A program made the position numbers and the translations under genes. DNA of 64,000 nucleotides, taken from contig NZ_RCCK01000014.1 in the NCBI RefSeq assembly GCF_003664035.1, forward strand, positions 248,001 to 312,000, given 5' to 3'. Source of the DNA: Pedobacter alluvionis (GTDB taxonomy: Bacteria > Bacteroidota > Bacteroidia > Sphingobacteriales > Sphingobacteriaceae). Within the stretch, counting starts at the first letter, position 1. The number at the start of each line of letters is the position of its first letter. This document shows, one piece after another, positions 35,869 through 44,300 of this stretch. The notes under the pieces are model-generated. The model saw only the letters and a program-made list of their open reading frames with translations, searched no databases and was not told the DNA's origin.

Positions 35869-36486
35869 TTATGCCCTGGTATTCTTAAATTCTTTGGCTG
35901 ATTTAAGGAATTCCTGGTGTAAAGCTAAAACCTGCTCAATTATTGATTGTTGTTCATCATTAGCAATGAAATGATTTGCCATTTTCGATTTTTCTTCGTC
36001 GCTTAATTGTTTATCCATGCGTACTTTGACTTGTTCTGCTGAAACACCGTCGCGTTGCATTACCCTTTTCAGTTTAATTTCATAGGGTGCAGTAACCAGG
36101 ATAGTAGTATCGCACATCTTATAAGAACCACTTTCGAAAAGCAAGGCAGCCTCTTTAAGTGCATAAGGTGTATTTGCAGGTATAGTTTCTTCCCAGGCAT
36201 CAAATGCCCTAAAAACTGCCGGATGGACTAATGCATTTAATTTTGCCAGCGCTTCTTCGTTATTAAAAACAATGCCGGCAATATGTTTATTGTTCAGTTT
36301 TCCATCTTCAAAATAACTTTCATTTCCGAAAGCAGATTTGATTCCTGCAACTAATAAAACATCTTCACACATGATTTCCTTTGCAACAGTATCAGCGTAA
36401 AACACTGGAATTCCCAATACTTCAAAAACCTTGCAGGCCGTTGTTTTACCACTGCCTATACCACCTGTTATACCTACTTTATACAT
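35869..36486 (-). CDS. coaE: Dephospho-CoA kinase
   Basis: A 205-aa P-loop kinase from ATG 36486: MYKVGITGGIGSGKTTACKVFEVLG is the standard start, and 37 upstream in-frame codons are overlap with ybbR. PVFYADTVAKEIM follows, then the later CoA-binding region (VHPAVFRAFDAWEE, KEAALLFESGSYK). It phosphorylates dephospho-CoA in the last step of CoA synthesis. Its ATG shares one base with the ybbR stop (TAATG), a sign of translational coupling. It is the last gene of the nusB operon. Confidence 0.95.
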   Translation of the reverse strand: MYKVGITGGIGSGKTTACKVFEVLGIPVFYADTVAKEIMCEDVLLVAGIKSAFGNESYFEDGKLNNKHIAGIVFNNEEALAKLNALVHPAVFRAFDAWEETIPANTPYALKEAALLFESGSYKMCDTTILVTAPYEIKLKRVMQRDGVSAEQVKVRMDKQLSDEEKSKMANHFIANDEQQSIIEQVLALHQEFLKSAKEFKNTRA

Positions 36487-37433
36487 TATTTGTCTACAAT
36501 GAAATCTATTTTGGAAGGGCTTACGCTTACCAGTTTGCAATAATCTGGAAATTCGGTTATCTTGACCGTAAAGCGGCGATGCCCTAAATTTTGCCATTCA
36601 TCAACATCAATAGTTGCCGTAATAAAACTTTCATCAACCTGGTCATAATTGCTTAAAGCCACTAAAAAGGTAACTTTAACTTTTTTGGGATAAAGTTTAA
36701 TGCTGTTATAGCTTCGGTTATTGGTAATTTTTAAAGGTACCTCGATGGTTTTTTCAGTAAATTCGTCTACAGGGACTTTAACCTCTACAGAGGATGGATA
36801 GATGCTAACATTTTTGTGGATGCTGTGCTGTAAAGCTACCCTGGTGGTACTGCTACTCTGTATTTTATCCTGTTTAAGCGTATCAGTTGGCCAAAATTTT
36901 ATTTTTGAAAGCTCTTCCAGCGGGCCAGCCACCTTAACATATTTTGGATTAAGGATAATCTCGCTCGAAATGCCATATTGTTTTTCAAAACTGAGTTTAT
37001 CGATCAGTTTTACCGGAACTTTTTTAACTACACGTTTAGTAAAATCGAAATAAAGGGTATCGGGCTTAACAGAAATTACTTTTTGTGTACTTTCTAACTG
37101 TCTGTTTATATTAAAAAGCTGATCGGAGAAAACGACAAAATCTTTGGTATTCAGCTGACTCAGACTAACAGAAACAGAAGGCGGACTGATCCTTAAACGG
37201 GCAAACAGGAGCTGCCAGCCTGTCCCTTCTACCTGTAAATCTATTGTATCTGATTGTAAAGGGTAAAATGCTCTTTTGGTAGGGGTATTTTTAAAAACCA
37301 ATACAGTCTTTGCTACATAAATATACTTGTTGTTTAATGCCATAAAAAGCCATGCAGCTATAGCCAGCAGCAAGCAGGCCAATAAGCTAAATACACGTCT
37401 TTTTTCTATCTTCGTTAACCTGATGAAGGGCAT
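36486..37433 (-). CDS. YbbR-like domain protein
   Basis: A 315-aa protein with one N-terminal membrane helix (LLACLLLAIAAWLFMALNN at about residues 17-35) followed by an extracytoplasmic region with YbbR-type beta-strand repeats. In Firmicutes, YbbR (CdaR) regulates the di-adenylate cyclase; here no cyclase lies nearby, so the role is not transferred. The gene overlaps coaE by one base and follows yajC by 120 bp. Confidence 0.8.
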   Translation of the reverse strand: MPFIRLTKIEKRRVFSLLACLLLAIAAWLFMALNNKYIYVAKTVLVFKNTPTKRAFYPLQSDTIDLQVEGTGWQLLFARLRISPPSVSVSLSQLNTKDFVVFSDQLFNINRQLESTQKVISVKPDTLYFDFTKRVVKKVPVKLIDKLSFEKQYGISSEIILNPKYVKVAGPLEELSKIKFWPTDTLKQDKIQSSSTTRVALQHSIHKNVSIYPSSVEVKVPVDEFTEKTIEVPLKITNNRSYNSIKLYPKKVKVTFLVALSNYDQVDESFITATIDVDEWQNLGHRRFTVKITEFPDYCKLVSVSPSKIDFIVDK

Positions 37434-37506
37434 AATAAATTAAATATTAACTGTAAGCTGGAAAAATTCTATCCAAAATGCATTTAATCAAATGTAGTAA
37501 AACAAA

Positions 37507-37535
37507 AACAGTCCCGAAAGTTTTCGGGACTGCTC
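37507..37535 (-). terminator. Possible terminator between yajC and ybbR
   Basis: On the minus strand, AGCAGTCCCGAAAACTTTCGGGACTG forms a stem (CAGTCCCGAAA/TTTCGGGACTG) followed by T-rich sequence. It would limit read-through from yajC to ybbR. Confidence 0.65.
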
Positions 37536-37553
37536 AAATTTTTATTATTTTTA

Positions 37554-37877
37554 TTAAGCTTTAGGTGCAGCCGGAGTTGCTGTTGCTTTTGTTGCATCTA
37601 AAGAAACTGCTGATTTATCGAAACGGATTTTTACACCACCTTCAACCTCGATTAAAAAAGTTGTGTCATTCATATCGGCTATACGGCCGTGAATACCTGC
37701 TGTAGTTACAATTTTATCACCTTTTTTCAGTTCACTGATTAATTTTTTATGGTCTTTGGCTTTTTTAAGCTGAGGACGGATCATAAAAAAGTAGAATACC
37801 AGTGCAATCGCTCCAAACATGATTAATTGTCTTGGATCAAATCCTCCTGCTGCCTGTAAAATTACTGTTGATGTCAT
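37554..37877 (-). CDS. yajC: Preprotein translocase subunit YajC
   Basis: A 107-aa single-pass protein: helix LIMFGAIALVFYFFMIRPQLKKAKDHKKLI at about residues 18-47, then ELKKGDKIVTTAGIHGRIADM, the diagnostic YajC segment. It has an Ala/Pro-rich tail. It works with SecDF in export; secDF is at 10530 in this window, not adjacent. Part of the nusB-coaE gene run. Confidence 0.95.
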   Translation of the reverse strand: MTSTVILQAAGGFDPRQLIMFGAIALVFYFFMIRPQLKKAKDHKKLISELKKGDKIVTTAGIHGRIADMNDTTFLIEVEGGVKIRFDKSAVSLDATKATATPAAPKA

Positions 37878-37944
37878 TTTTTATTTTTTTTGTTTTTTAT
37901 GAATTTTGGTCCTTATGGATAATGCCATAAACAATTGAACCAAT

Positions 37945-38403
37945 TTATTTTTTAGCAAGCACCTCTCCCACTAAATGAACTGTGGTTACTGTTGGGTTTG
38001 CATTTGAAGTGATGGTTACTACCTTATCTTGCATGCCCATTTTGCCTTCGCTATTAAAAACCACACTAATTACACCTTCTTTACCTGGTAAAATAGGTTC
38101 GCCTGGTACCTGCGGAACAGTACAGCCACAAGTTGCCGTTGCATTTGAAACGATGAGTGGGCTTTTACCTGTATTTTTAAATTTGAAATCGTGCTTAACT
38201 TTTTCACCTTGTGTTATTTTACTGAAATCAAAAATATCGCGTTCGAAAACAATAACAGGTGCATCAGCCGGAGCAACTTTGGCTGTTTTTGAGGTATCAT
38301 TGCCAACTGAAACAGCTGAAGCAGTTTCGCTGGTTTGATTATTTGCATTACGACATGCTACAAAAGAAAGTGCAGCAATAGCCAGAATAAATGTTCTTTT
38401 CAT
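37945..38403 (-). CDS. DUF1573 lipoprotein
   Basis: A 152-aa lipoprotein with signal KRTFILAIAALSFVAC (lipobox Cys at residue 17). After a Ser/Thr-rich linker comes the Ig-like DUF1573 domain: FDFSKITQGEKVKHDFKFKNTGKSPLIVSNATATCGCTVP, then GVISVVFNSEGKMGMQDKVVTI. The CGCT Cys pair is typical. Probably surface or periplasmic; role unknown. It lies 2 bp from nusB, in the same operon. Confidence 0.9.
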   Translation of the reverse strand: MKRTFILAIAALSFVACRNANNQTSETASAVSVGNDTSKTAKVAPADAPVIVFERDIFDFSKITQGEKVKHDFKFKNTGKSPLIVSNATATCGCTVPQVPGEPILPGKEGVISVVFNSEGKMGMQDKVVTITSNANPTVTTVHLVGEVLAKK

Positions 38404-38405
38404 TT

Positions 38406-39356
38406 TTAATCTTCGATTAATCCGCGGCCAATCTTTTTAATGGTGTTATTTTTCTTAAGATCACCTAAAATTTTGTCTAAAATACCGTTAATAAATGAAT
38501 TACTCTTCGGTGTACTGTAATCTTTTGATAACTCTAAATATTCGTTAATGGTTACTTTAACCGGAATAGATGGGAAATTTAGCAGTTCGCAAATGGCCAT
38601 TTTCATCAAAATTGTATCCATTAATGCAATACGTTCTGATTCCCAGTTTTTTGTTCTATCAGCAATCATTTCCTGATATTTTGCATCGTTCTGCAAAGTA
38701 TGTACAAAAAGATCCTGAACAAATTTGCTGTCTTCAACCCAGTCGGCACTAATTTCGGTCAATTTATTTTTGAAAGGATCATCGGATGTAAAGTTTTTCA
38801 GGGTTTTAGCAACCATACCTTTCATCACTTCGTGATCTACCTGCCAGTTGATAAATTTCTCTTCGAAAACCTGAATAATAGCCTGGTTTTTTAAGATGAT
38901 TTTGCGGAAAATATATTTAATAATATCTTTTGATGACTCTAAACTTTCGTTCGGATCGGCAAGATAATCGGCATATTCTTTTGATGCTTTTAAAGAATTG
39001 TAAACGGTTTTACGGATTTCAGGATCGAAACCCCAGTCTACCTTGTATTTTTTAACTGCAGACACATACTCTGGGTTCTGTTGCATTAAAACGCTAAACT
39101 TATTGTGTAGCAATTTCATGTTGGGATTAATATCCTCTGCTGTTTTAATAAACTTATTTGCGCGCTCTGCGGCGTCGTTAGCAGTAAATTCGGTAACTTC
39201 TACCATTAAAGATAACATCCAGATGTACATTTCGTACACGCTATCGATGCTTTGCATTAAAGTTTTTAAATCACCTTTAATGTCTTTTTTGTCTGCCATG
39301 TGCCAAGCAAAAATATTTTGCAAAGCTTTGATTCTTAAGTGCCTTCTGTTTAACAT
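38406..39356 (-). CDS. nusB: Transcription antitermination factor NusB, long form
   Basis: A 316-aa protein. The N-terminus MLNRRHLRIKALQNIFAWH starts a long extension, and the C-terminal ~140 aa hold the NusB helical core (LMDTILMKMAICELLNFPSIPVKVTINEYLELSKDYSTPKSNSFINGILDKI). Bacteroidota NusB proteins are about 300 aa, twice the E. coli length, so this is normal for the phylum. It promotes rRNA transcription antitermination. First gene of a run with DUF1573, yajC, ybbR and coaE. Confidence 0.93.
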   Translation of the reverse strand: MLNRRHLRIKALQNIFAWHMADKKDIKGDLKTLMQSIDSVYEMYIWMLSLMVEVTEFTANDAAERANKFIKTAEDINPNMKLLHNKFSVLMQQNPEYVSAVKKYKVDWGFDPEIRKTVYNSLKASKEYADYLADPNESLESSKDIIKYIFRKIILKNQAIIQVFEEKFINWQVDHEVMKGMVAKTLKNFTSDDPFKNKLTEISADWVEDSKFVQDLFVHTLQNDAKYQEMIADRTKNWESERIALMDTILMKMAICELLNFPSIPVKVTINEYLELSKDYSTPKSNSFINGILDKILGDLKKNNTIKKIGRGLIED

Positions 39357-39405
39357 GAATGTAAGAACGAGTGCGGTTTTTTAAAACCTGTTTTAATAAT
39401 TATGA

Positions 39406-40494
39406 TTAATATGACGATTTAATTTTTTTAACATCTGCAATCCGTTTCTCGGCAATGCGGTTTGCAGCAATATTTGTTGATATGTTTTCGGTTTTACTTA
39501 ATTTAATTACACTGCGTGTAGCATCGTAAATATTCTCTGTAAGCTGTACAGTACGTTTTTTACCAAAACCAGTTAACTCCGAATAGCAGGAAATTAATCC
39601 GCCTGCATTAATCAGGTAATCAGGTGCGAATAAAATTCCTTTCTTCAAAAGCAATTCGCTATCTAAAACCTCATCTTTTAACTGGTTGTTTGCTGAACCT
39701 GCAATAATTGCAAATTTCATTTTTTCGATGGTTTTGTTATTAACGGTAGCACCCATTGCACATGGGGCATAAACATCGGCATCAGTGGTGAAAATTTTAT
39801 CGGCCTCTATCGGTTTCGCTTTATATTTACGGGCAACATAAGTTAATTGTTCCTGGTTAATATCGCTGATCAAAACTTCGGCATTTTCTTTTCTTAAAAG
39901 GGCAACCAGGTGTTCACCAACATTTCCGATGCCTTGTACTACAATGGTTCTCCCGGCAAGCATATCTGTACCAAATACCTCTTTAACACTGGCTTTAATG
40001 CCTAAATAAACACCTTGAGCAGTAAAAGGAGCCGGGTTCCCTGCTCCACCGATTGACTCGGGAACACCAGTAACATAATTGGTTTCCATACGGATATATT
40101 CCATATCGCGTGTATTGGTCCCCATTTCTTCTGCAGTAATAAATTCGCCATTTAGGTTTTTAATAAACCTGCCATAGCTACGCATTAAAGTTTCTGTTTT
40201 GTCTTTTCTGGAATCGCCAATAATTACGCCTTTTCCACCGCCCAGGTTTAACCCTGTTATCGCTGCCTTGTAAGTCATTCCGCGTGATAATCGCAGCGCA
40301 TCTTGTAATGCTTCGCCTTCGGTACTATAACTCCACATGCGTGTTCCGCCTAAAGCGGGACCCAACGTGGTATCGTGTATTGCAATAATTGCTTTTAAAC
40401 CTGTATCTGGATCATTACAAAAAACCAATTTTTTGTGCCCATAGACACTTAACTGATCTAAAATTGATGAATCTGACGGAGAATTTGCTGGCAT
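39406..40494 (-). CDS. Glu/Leu/Phe/Val dehydrogenase (leucine-dehydrogenase type)
   Basis: A 362-aa NAD-dependent amino-acid dehydrogenase. AIHDTTLGPALGGTRMWSY and LSRGMTYKAAITGLNLGGGKGVIIGD contain the substrate-binding and catalytic Lys of the leucine/phenylalanine group. EEMGTNTRDMEYIR holds the Asp, and VVQGIGNVGEHLV the NAD-binding Rossmann loop. It deaminates branched-chain amino acids to keto acids. With the HMG-CoA lyase at 15510, it fits leucine breakdown. About 50 bp separate its stop from the nusB start on the same strand. Confidence 0.92.
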   Translation of the reverse strand: MPANSPSDSSILDQLSVYGHKKLVFCNDPDTGLKAIIAIHDTTLGPALGGTRMWSYSTEGEALQDALRLSRGMTYKAAITGLNLGGGKGVIIGDSRKDKTETLMRSYGRFIKNLNGEFITAEEMGTNTRDMEYIRMETNYVTGVPESIGGAGNPAPFTAQGVYLGIKASVKEVFGTDMLAGRTIVVQGIGNVGEHLVALLRKENAEVLISDINQEQLTYVARKYKAKPIEADKIFTTDADVYAPCAMGATVNNKTIEKMKFAIIAGSANNQLKDEVLDSELLLKKGILFAPDYLINAGGLISCYSELTGFGKKRTVQLTENIYDATRSVIKLSKTENISTNIAANRIAEKRIADVKKIKSSY

Positions 40495-40619
40495 ATTAAC
40501 GTTAGGCTAACCTGCTGCAAAATTAAAATAAAAAACCATTATTACATGTATTTAACGAAACTATAACAAAATTAATTTGGACAGGATTAAATAAACAAGG
40601 TTATTAGTTTAAAATTAGG

Positions 40620-40978
40620 AAAAAATATTGGTTCGTGGAGACACGAACCAGGCCTTGGAGAGAACCTGTAAGGCTAAACCACAACACGAATAGGTAGCTA
40701 TATTATTTAGAAAAGCAGGTTTCGGTGCTTTTAGGTTATGAAAGTCCTGCTATCGCTCCAAGTCCTCACTCATTCTTGGTTCCGGGCTTTCCGTTCTATC
40801 AGGTTTATTTAACAAAAGCCAGTTGCTTTTGGCTAATTACCAACCGCTCGATGACTTACTGCGACAAATACTGCGTTAGGGATTGTAAGGGTTCAGGACC
40901 GATCCTTCATCGGTACCGCAGCGAAGCGGAGCCCTGGAAAGCCCGCCCCCAATGGCATTAAGTTAAGCCCTCGGCTTA
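40620..40978. other. Intergenic repeat debris
   Basis: The spacer contains words also found near 20255-20310 and 27690 (GGGCTTTCCGTTCTATCAGG, CCCGCCCCCAATGGC), typical intergenic repeat fragments in this type of genome. No gene accepted. Confidence 0.4.
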
Positions 40979-40990
40979 GGTAAGCATAAT

Positions 40991-41059
40991 TTAACCACAG
41001 ATAAAAAGGATGCACACAGATATAAAAATCCGTGTTTATCTGTGTACATCTGTGGTTAA
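40991..41059. repeat. Inverted repeat, dispersed family D (ACCACAGAT)
   Basis: Arms TTAACCACAGAT (40991-41002) and ATCTGTGGTTAA (41048-41059), with further internal complementarity. The word also occurs at 23370-23400, 24878 and 46020. Confidence 0.65.
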
Positions 41060-41244
41060 AAACCTTAAATTAATGATATTGAGCCCGCCCCTTGCGAAGC
41101 TTGGGTAACGCCCAAATAGTAAAGCCCATAATCAGCCATAAAACGTCACAGTCTTCCAAGCCTGTAAGGTCTGAAGAAGTGTCATTAATTTTTAAAGCTT
41201 AACCAATACACGACAAATATGATGTACGAAATAACAAAATTAGC

Positions 41245-41252
41245 TAAGTTTG
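41245..41252 (+). promoter_or_regulatory. -7 box of the ABC exporter
   Basis: TAAGTTTG, an exact TAnnTTTG match, ends 6 bp before ATG 41259, giving an almost leaderless transcript. Confidence 0.5.
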
Positions 41253-41258
41253 TACAAC

Positions 41259-43049
41259 ATGAAACACCTGAGCCGATTAAACAAATACTTTCTCAAATAC
41301 AAATGGTGGATTATACCCGGAAGTATTTTTGTAGTGATATCTAATATTTTTGGTGTAGTGCCAGCCCAGGTGATTGGCTATGCGGTTGACCTGATTAACG
41401 AAAACATCCAAATATTTAATCTCTTTCATGGTTTCGATCGGCAGGCCATCATTTACGACATATTTAGCAGTAACCTTTTATTTTTTGGGTTGCTGGTTAT
41501 TGCACTTTATTTATTGCGCGGACTGTTTCTGTTTTTTATGCGCCAAACCATTATTTTAATGTCGAGGCATATAGAGTTTGATATGAAAAACGATATCTAC
41601 CAGCACTATCAGGAGCTGAGCCTGGGTTTTTACCGCCGGAATAATACTGGTGACCTCATGAACCGGGCAACAGAAGATGTTAACCGGGTAAGGATGTACG
41701 TTGGTCCGGCGATTATGTACACCATTAACACCTTCGTTTTATCGGTGCTCATTATCTGGTCGATGTTTGATGTTAATTCCAAACTGGCCATTTATTGCCT
41801 GTTGCCCCTTCCTTTCCTGGTGGTGATTATCTATTATGTGAATACGCTAATTTTTAAAAAGAGCGGGAAGATCCAGGAACGTTTATCAGATCTTTCGAGC
41901 TTTGTACAAGAGCGTTTTTCTGGCATCAGGATCATTAAATCTTATGTTCGAGAAGATTATACACGAAACATGTTCGAAATCCAGAGCAATGATTATAAGA
42001 GAGACTCGATGAACCTGGTTAAAGTATCAGCTTTGTTTTACCCTACCATGCTCCTGTTGATTGGGTTGAGTACGATTTTAACCATATATATTGGTGGGAT
42101 CCAGGTCATGAATGGCAGCATTACCGCAGGGAATATTGCAGAATTTATCATTTATATTAACCAGTTAACTTTTCCGGTAACCATGCTGGGCTGGGTTACT
42201 TCTTTAATCCAGCGGGCTGCAGCTTCACAACAAAGGATAAATGAGTTTTTAGATATCCCATCAGACATTCAGTCGAAAGAAAATAAAGAAATTGAGCTAA
42301 AGGGTAATATCAAATTCGATAACGTGAGTTTTATTTATCCGGATACAGGTATTGAGGCCTTAAAAGATGTGAGTTTTGAAATCAATAGTGGCGAATTTGT
42401 AGCCATTATCGGCAAAACAGGGTCGGGAAAATCTACATTGGCAAATCTGATTATGCGGATGTATGATGTAGAAAATGGCAGGATAGACATTGATGGAAAG
42501 AATATAAAAGCACTAAACCTCAAAGATTACCGAAGCCAGATTGGCTTTGTACCGCAAGAGGTTTTCCTCTTTTCAGACACCATAAAAAACAATATAGCCT
42601 TTGGTTTAGACCAGGTTACTAATGAAGAAGTGCATGATGCGGCTAAAAACGCTTCGGTTTATACGAACATTATTGATTTTGAAGAAAAATTCGAAACCAT
42701 GTTGGGTGAACGGGGAATAACACTTTCAGGAGGACAAAAACAACGTGTTTCTATCGCAAGAGCATTGATTAAATCGCCTAAAATTTTAGTCTTCGACGAT
42801 TGTCTTTCGGCGGTTGATACTAAAACCGAGGAAGAAATACTACAAAACCTGGGTAAAATCATGGCTGGAAAAACCAGTATTTTAATTGCCCACAGGATTT
42901 CGACCATAAAAAATGCAGATAAAATTCTGGTGCTTGATGACGGAAAAATCATCGAACAAGGCACACACAATGAATTACTTAAGCTAAATGGGAGTTATAC
43001 GGAGCTTTATAACAACCAACTTTTGGAGGAGGAAACGCGTACGATTTAA
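41259..43049 (+). CDS. ABC exporter, fused permease and ATPase
   Basis: A 596-aa protein starting at ATG 41259 (MKHLSRLNKY). Six transmembrane helices (residues about 15-310) are of the ABC_membrane type. The nucleotide-binding domain follows: Walker A IGKTGSGKSTLANLI at about residues 387-400, Q-loop IGFVPQEVFLFSDT, signature ITLSGGQKQRVSIARAL, Walker B ILVFDDCLSAVD and H-loop IAHRIST. It would work as a homodimer, like MsbA or multidrug half-transporters. The substrate is unknown. Confidence 0.93.
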   Translation: MKHLSRLNKYFLKYKWWIIPGSIFVVISNIFGVVPAQVIGYAVDLINENIQIFNLFHGFDRQAIIYDIFSSNLLFFGLLVIALYLLRGLFLFFMRQTIILMSRHIEFDMKNDIYQHYQELSLGFYRRNNTGDLMNRATEDVNRVRMYVGPAIMYTINTFVLSVLIIWSMFDVNSKLAIYCLLPLPFLVVIIYYVNTLIFKKSGKIQERLSDLSSFVQERFSGIRIIKSYVREDYTRNMFEIQSNDYKRDSMNLVKVSALFYPTMLLLIGLSTILTIYIGGIQVMNGSITAGNIAEFIIYINQLTFPVTMLGWVTSLIQRAAASQQRINEFLDIPSDIQSKENKEIELKGNIKFDNVSFIYPDTGIEALKDVSFEINSGEFVAIIGKTGSGKSTLANLIMRMYDVENGRIDIDGKNIKALNLKDYRSQIGFVPQEVFLFSDTIKNNIAFGLDQVTNEEVHDAAKNASVYTNIIDFEEKFETMLGERGITLSGGQKQRVSIARALIKSPKILVFDDCLSAVDTKTEEEILQNLGKIMAGKTSILIAHRISTIKNADKILVLDDGKIIEQGTHNELLKLNGSYTELYNNQLLEEETRTI

Positions 43050-43128
43050 ATTGTATTAAAATTGTATTTTGAACTTTAAATATTTGCTTTATATTTACCG
43101 AAACCAAAAACCAACATCAATACCAACC

Positions 43129-43452
43129 ATGGGAGAATTCGACAACAAGGAAAGAGAAGAAGTTTTTTCAAAGAAAGTAAGAGCAGGTAAGAGAACTTAT
43201 TTCTTCGACGTGAAGGCTACTAGATCGGGTGATTATTATTTAACAGTTACCGAGAGCAAGAAAAGATTAGAAGACGGTGTGTTTGTAAAACATAAAATCT
43301 TTTTATACAAAGAAGATTTCGAAAAATTTGCAGAAGGACTAAACGAAACGGTTGATTACATCAAAACTCACCAGGATGTTGTTGAAAAACGATATGAATA
43401 CTCTGAAAATGGAGAACATAGCACTAAAGCAAGCGACGATTTTACTTTTTAA
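43129..43452 (+). CDS. DUF3276 (PUR-like) nucleic-acid-binding protein
   Basis: A 107-aa protein from ATG 43129 (MGEFDNKERE); the longer frame from 43069 covers the leader. The middle reads SKKVRAGKRTYFFDVKATRSGDYYLTVTESKK, the PUR-alpha-like fold conserved across Bacteroidota, with RFEKHKIFLYKEDFEKF-type continuation. The Borrelia homologue binds DNA and RNA; the exact role in this phylum is not fixed. It has a strong terminator. Confidence 0.9.
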   Translation: MGEFDNKEREEVFSKKVRAGKRTYFFDVKATRSGDYYLTVTESKKRLEDGVFVKHKIFLYKEDFEKFAEGLNETVDYIKTHQDVVEKRYEYSENGEHSTKASDDFTF

Positions 43453-43470
43453 GTAACTATAATTTCAATA

Positions 43471-43508
43471 AAAAGCCTACTGATTTTCAAAATCAGTAGG
43501 CTTTTTTT
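43471..43508. terminator. Strong bidirectional terminator
   Basis: AAAAAGCCTACTGATTTT and its complement form a 17-18 bp stem with a tiny loop and a T-run on either strand; it serves the DUF3276 gene and the convergent membrane-protein gene. Confidence 0.9.
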
Positions 43509-43528
43509 ATCTGTGTATAATTTATTGT

Positions 43529-43993
43529 TTATTTTATACCTACACTACTTACCGCTACAGCGAGAATTAACAGAAAATAACTCACCAGTAACACAATGGT
43601 AAGTATCCCCCAAAATTTAAAAAGTGATTTTGCATTTGCAATAGCATCGTTTAAATTTTCCTGATCGCCAAACAGCACACCTTGTTTGCCCTTGGCTGAA
43701 AAACGTAACAACAATAAACTTGGGTAAAAAAATAGGAGCGCCAGCAAAAGGTAAAATATGGTAATGCCCGTTGCGCCGATACTGGCCAATGGCCCTAATT
43801 GATTGAGCATAGCCGGATTAGCTGTTATTGCTGCACCTATTCCAAATGAACTTAAGGTTAAAAATGCAGAGACAACAAAACCTACAACCGATAAAAACCT
43901 TGCCCATTTACTCATATCGTAAAAATAGCTCCGCATTTCTTCGGTAACAACCAATTTTACTTCCTGAGGCACTTCATTTTCAAAATCTTCCAT
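43529..43993 (-). CDS. DUF5362-like membrane protein
   Basis: A 154-aa protein with a soluble N-terminus (MEDFENEVPQEVKLVVTEEMRSYFYDMSKWAR) and four hydrophobic helices at about residues 34-55, 72-96, 98-110 and 126-150. MRSYFYDMSKWARFLSVVGFV is typical of a small Bacteroidota family. No catalytic motif. Role unknown. Confidence 0.75.
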   Translation of the reverse strand: MEDFENEVPQEVKLVVTEEMRSYFYDMSKWARFLSVVGFVVSAFLTLSSFGIGAAITANPAMLNQLGPLASIGATGITIFYLLLALLFFYPSLLLLRFSAKGKQGVLFGDQENLNDAIANAKSLFKFWGILTIVLLVSYFLLILAVAVSSVGIK

Positions 43994-44076
43994 TATCTCT
44001 GTCTATTTTGGGCTAAACTTAGATAAAATATAGATTTGATACAATAGCAAGGGTTTAAATAAAGGTTTTAAAAGCT

Positions 44077-44084
44077 TATCTTTG
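44077..44084 (+). promoter_or_regulatory. ychF -7 box
   Basis: TATCTTTG matches the TAnnTTTG consensus exactly and lies 217 bp ahead of the ychF ATG, placing the tandem repeat 44094-44177 inside the transcribed leader. Confidence 0.5.
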
Positions 44085-44093
44085 CGCGGAAAT

Positions 44094-44177
44094 TGAGATG
44101 TGAGATGTGAGATGTGAGATGTGAGATGTGAGATGTGAGATGTGAGATGTGAGATGTGAGATGTGAGATGTGAGATG
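44094..44177. repeat. 12 x 7-bp tandem repeat TGAGATG
   Basis: Twelve perfect copies of TGAGATG without interruption, 84 bp, located between a promoter box and the ychF start. Perfect copies imply recent slippage. Confidence 0.95.
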
Positions 44178-44300
44178 TGATGGCTTGATGGATGACAGCT
44201 AAAAGCCACCAAACTAATGCTCAAGAATGAATGCACGGCTATTGACCATAAGACTATGAACCAATAGCCATAAACTTAAGAACTAAAGACAATAATATAA

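Noticed and set aside
40725..40961. Plus-strand frame in the spacer before the ABC exporter
   Set aside because: Built on dispersed intergenic repeat words that recur at 20255 and 27690.
44094..44177. CRISPR array
   Set aside because: Units are 7 bp, identical and contiguous without spacers; it is a microsatellite.
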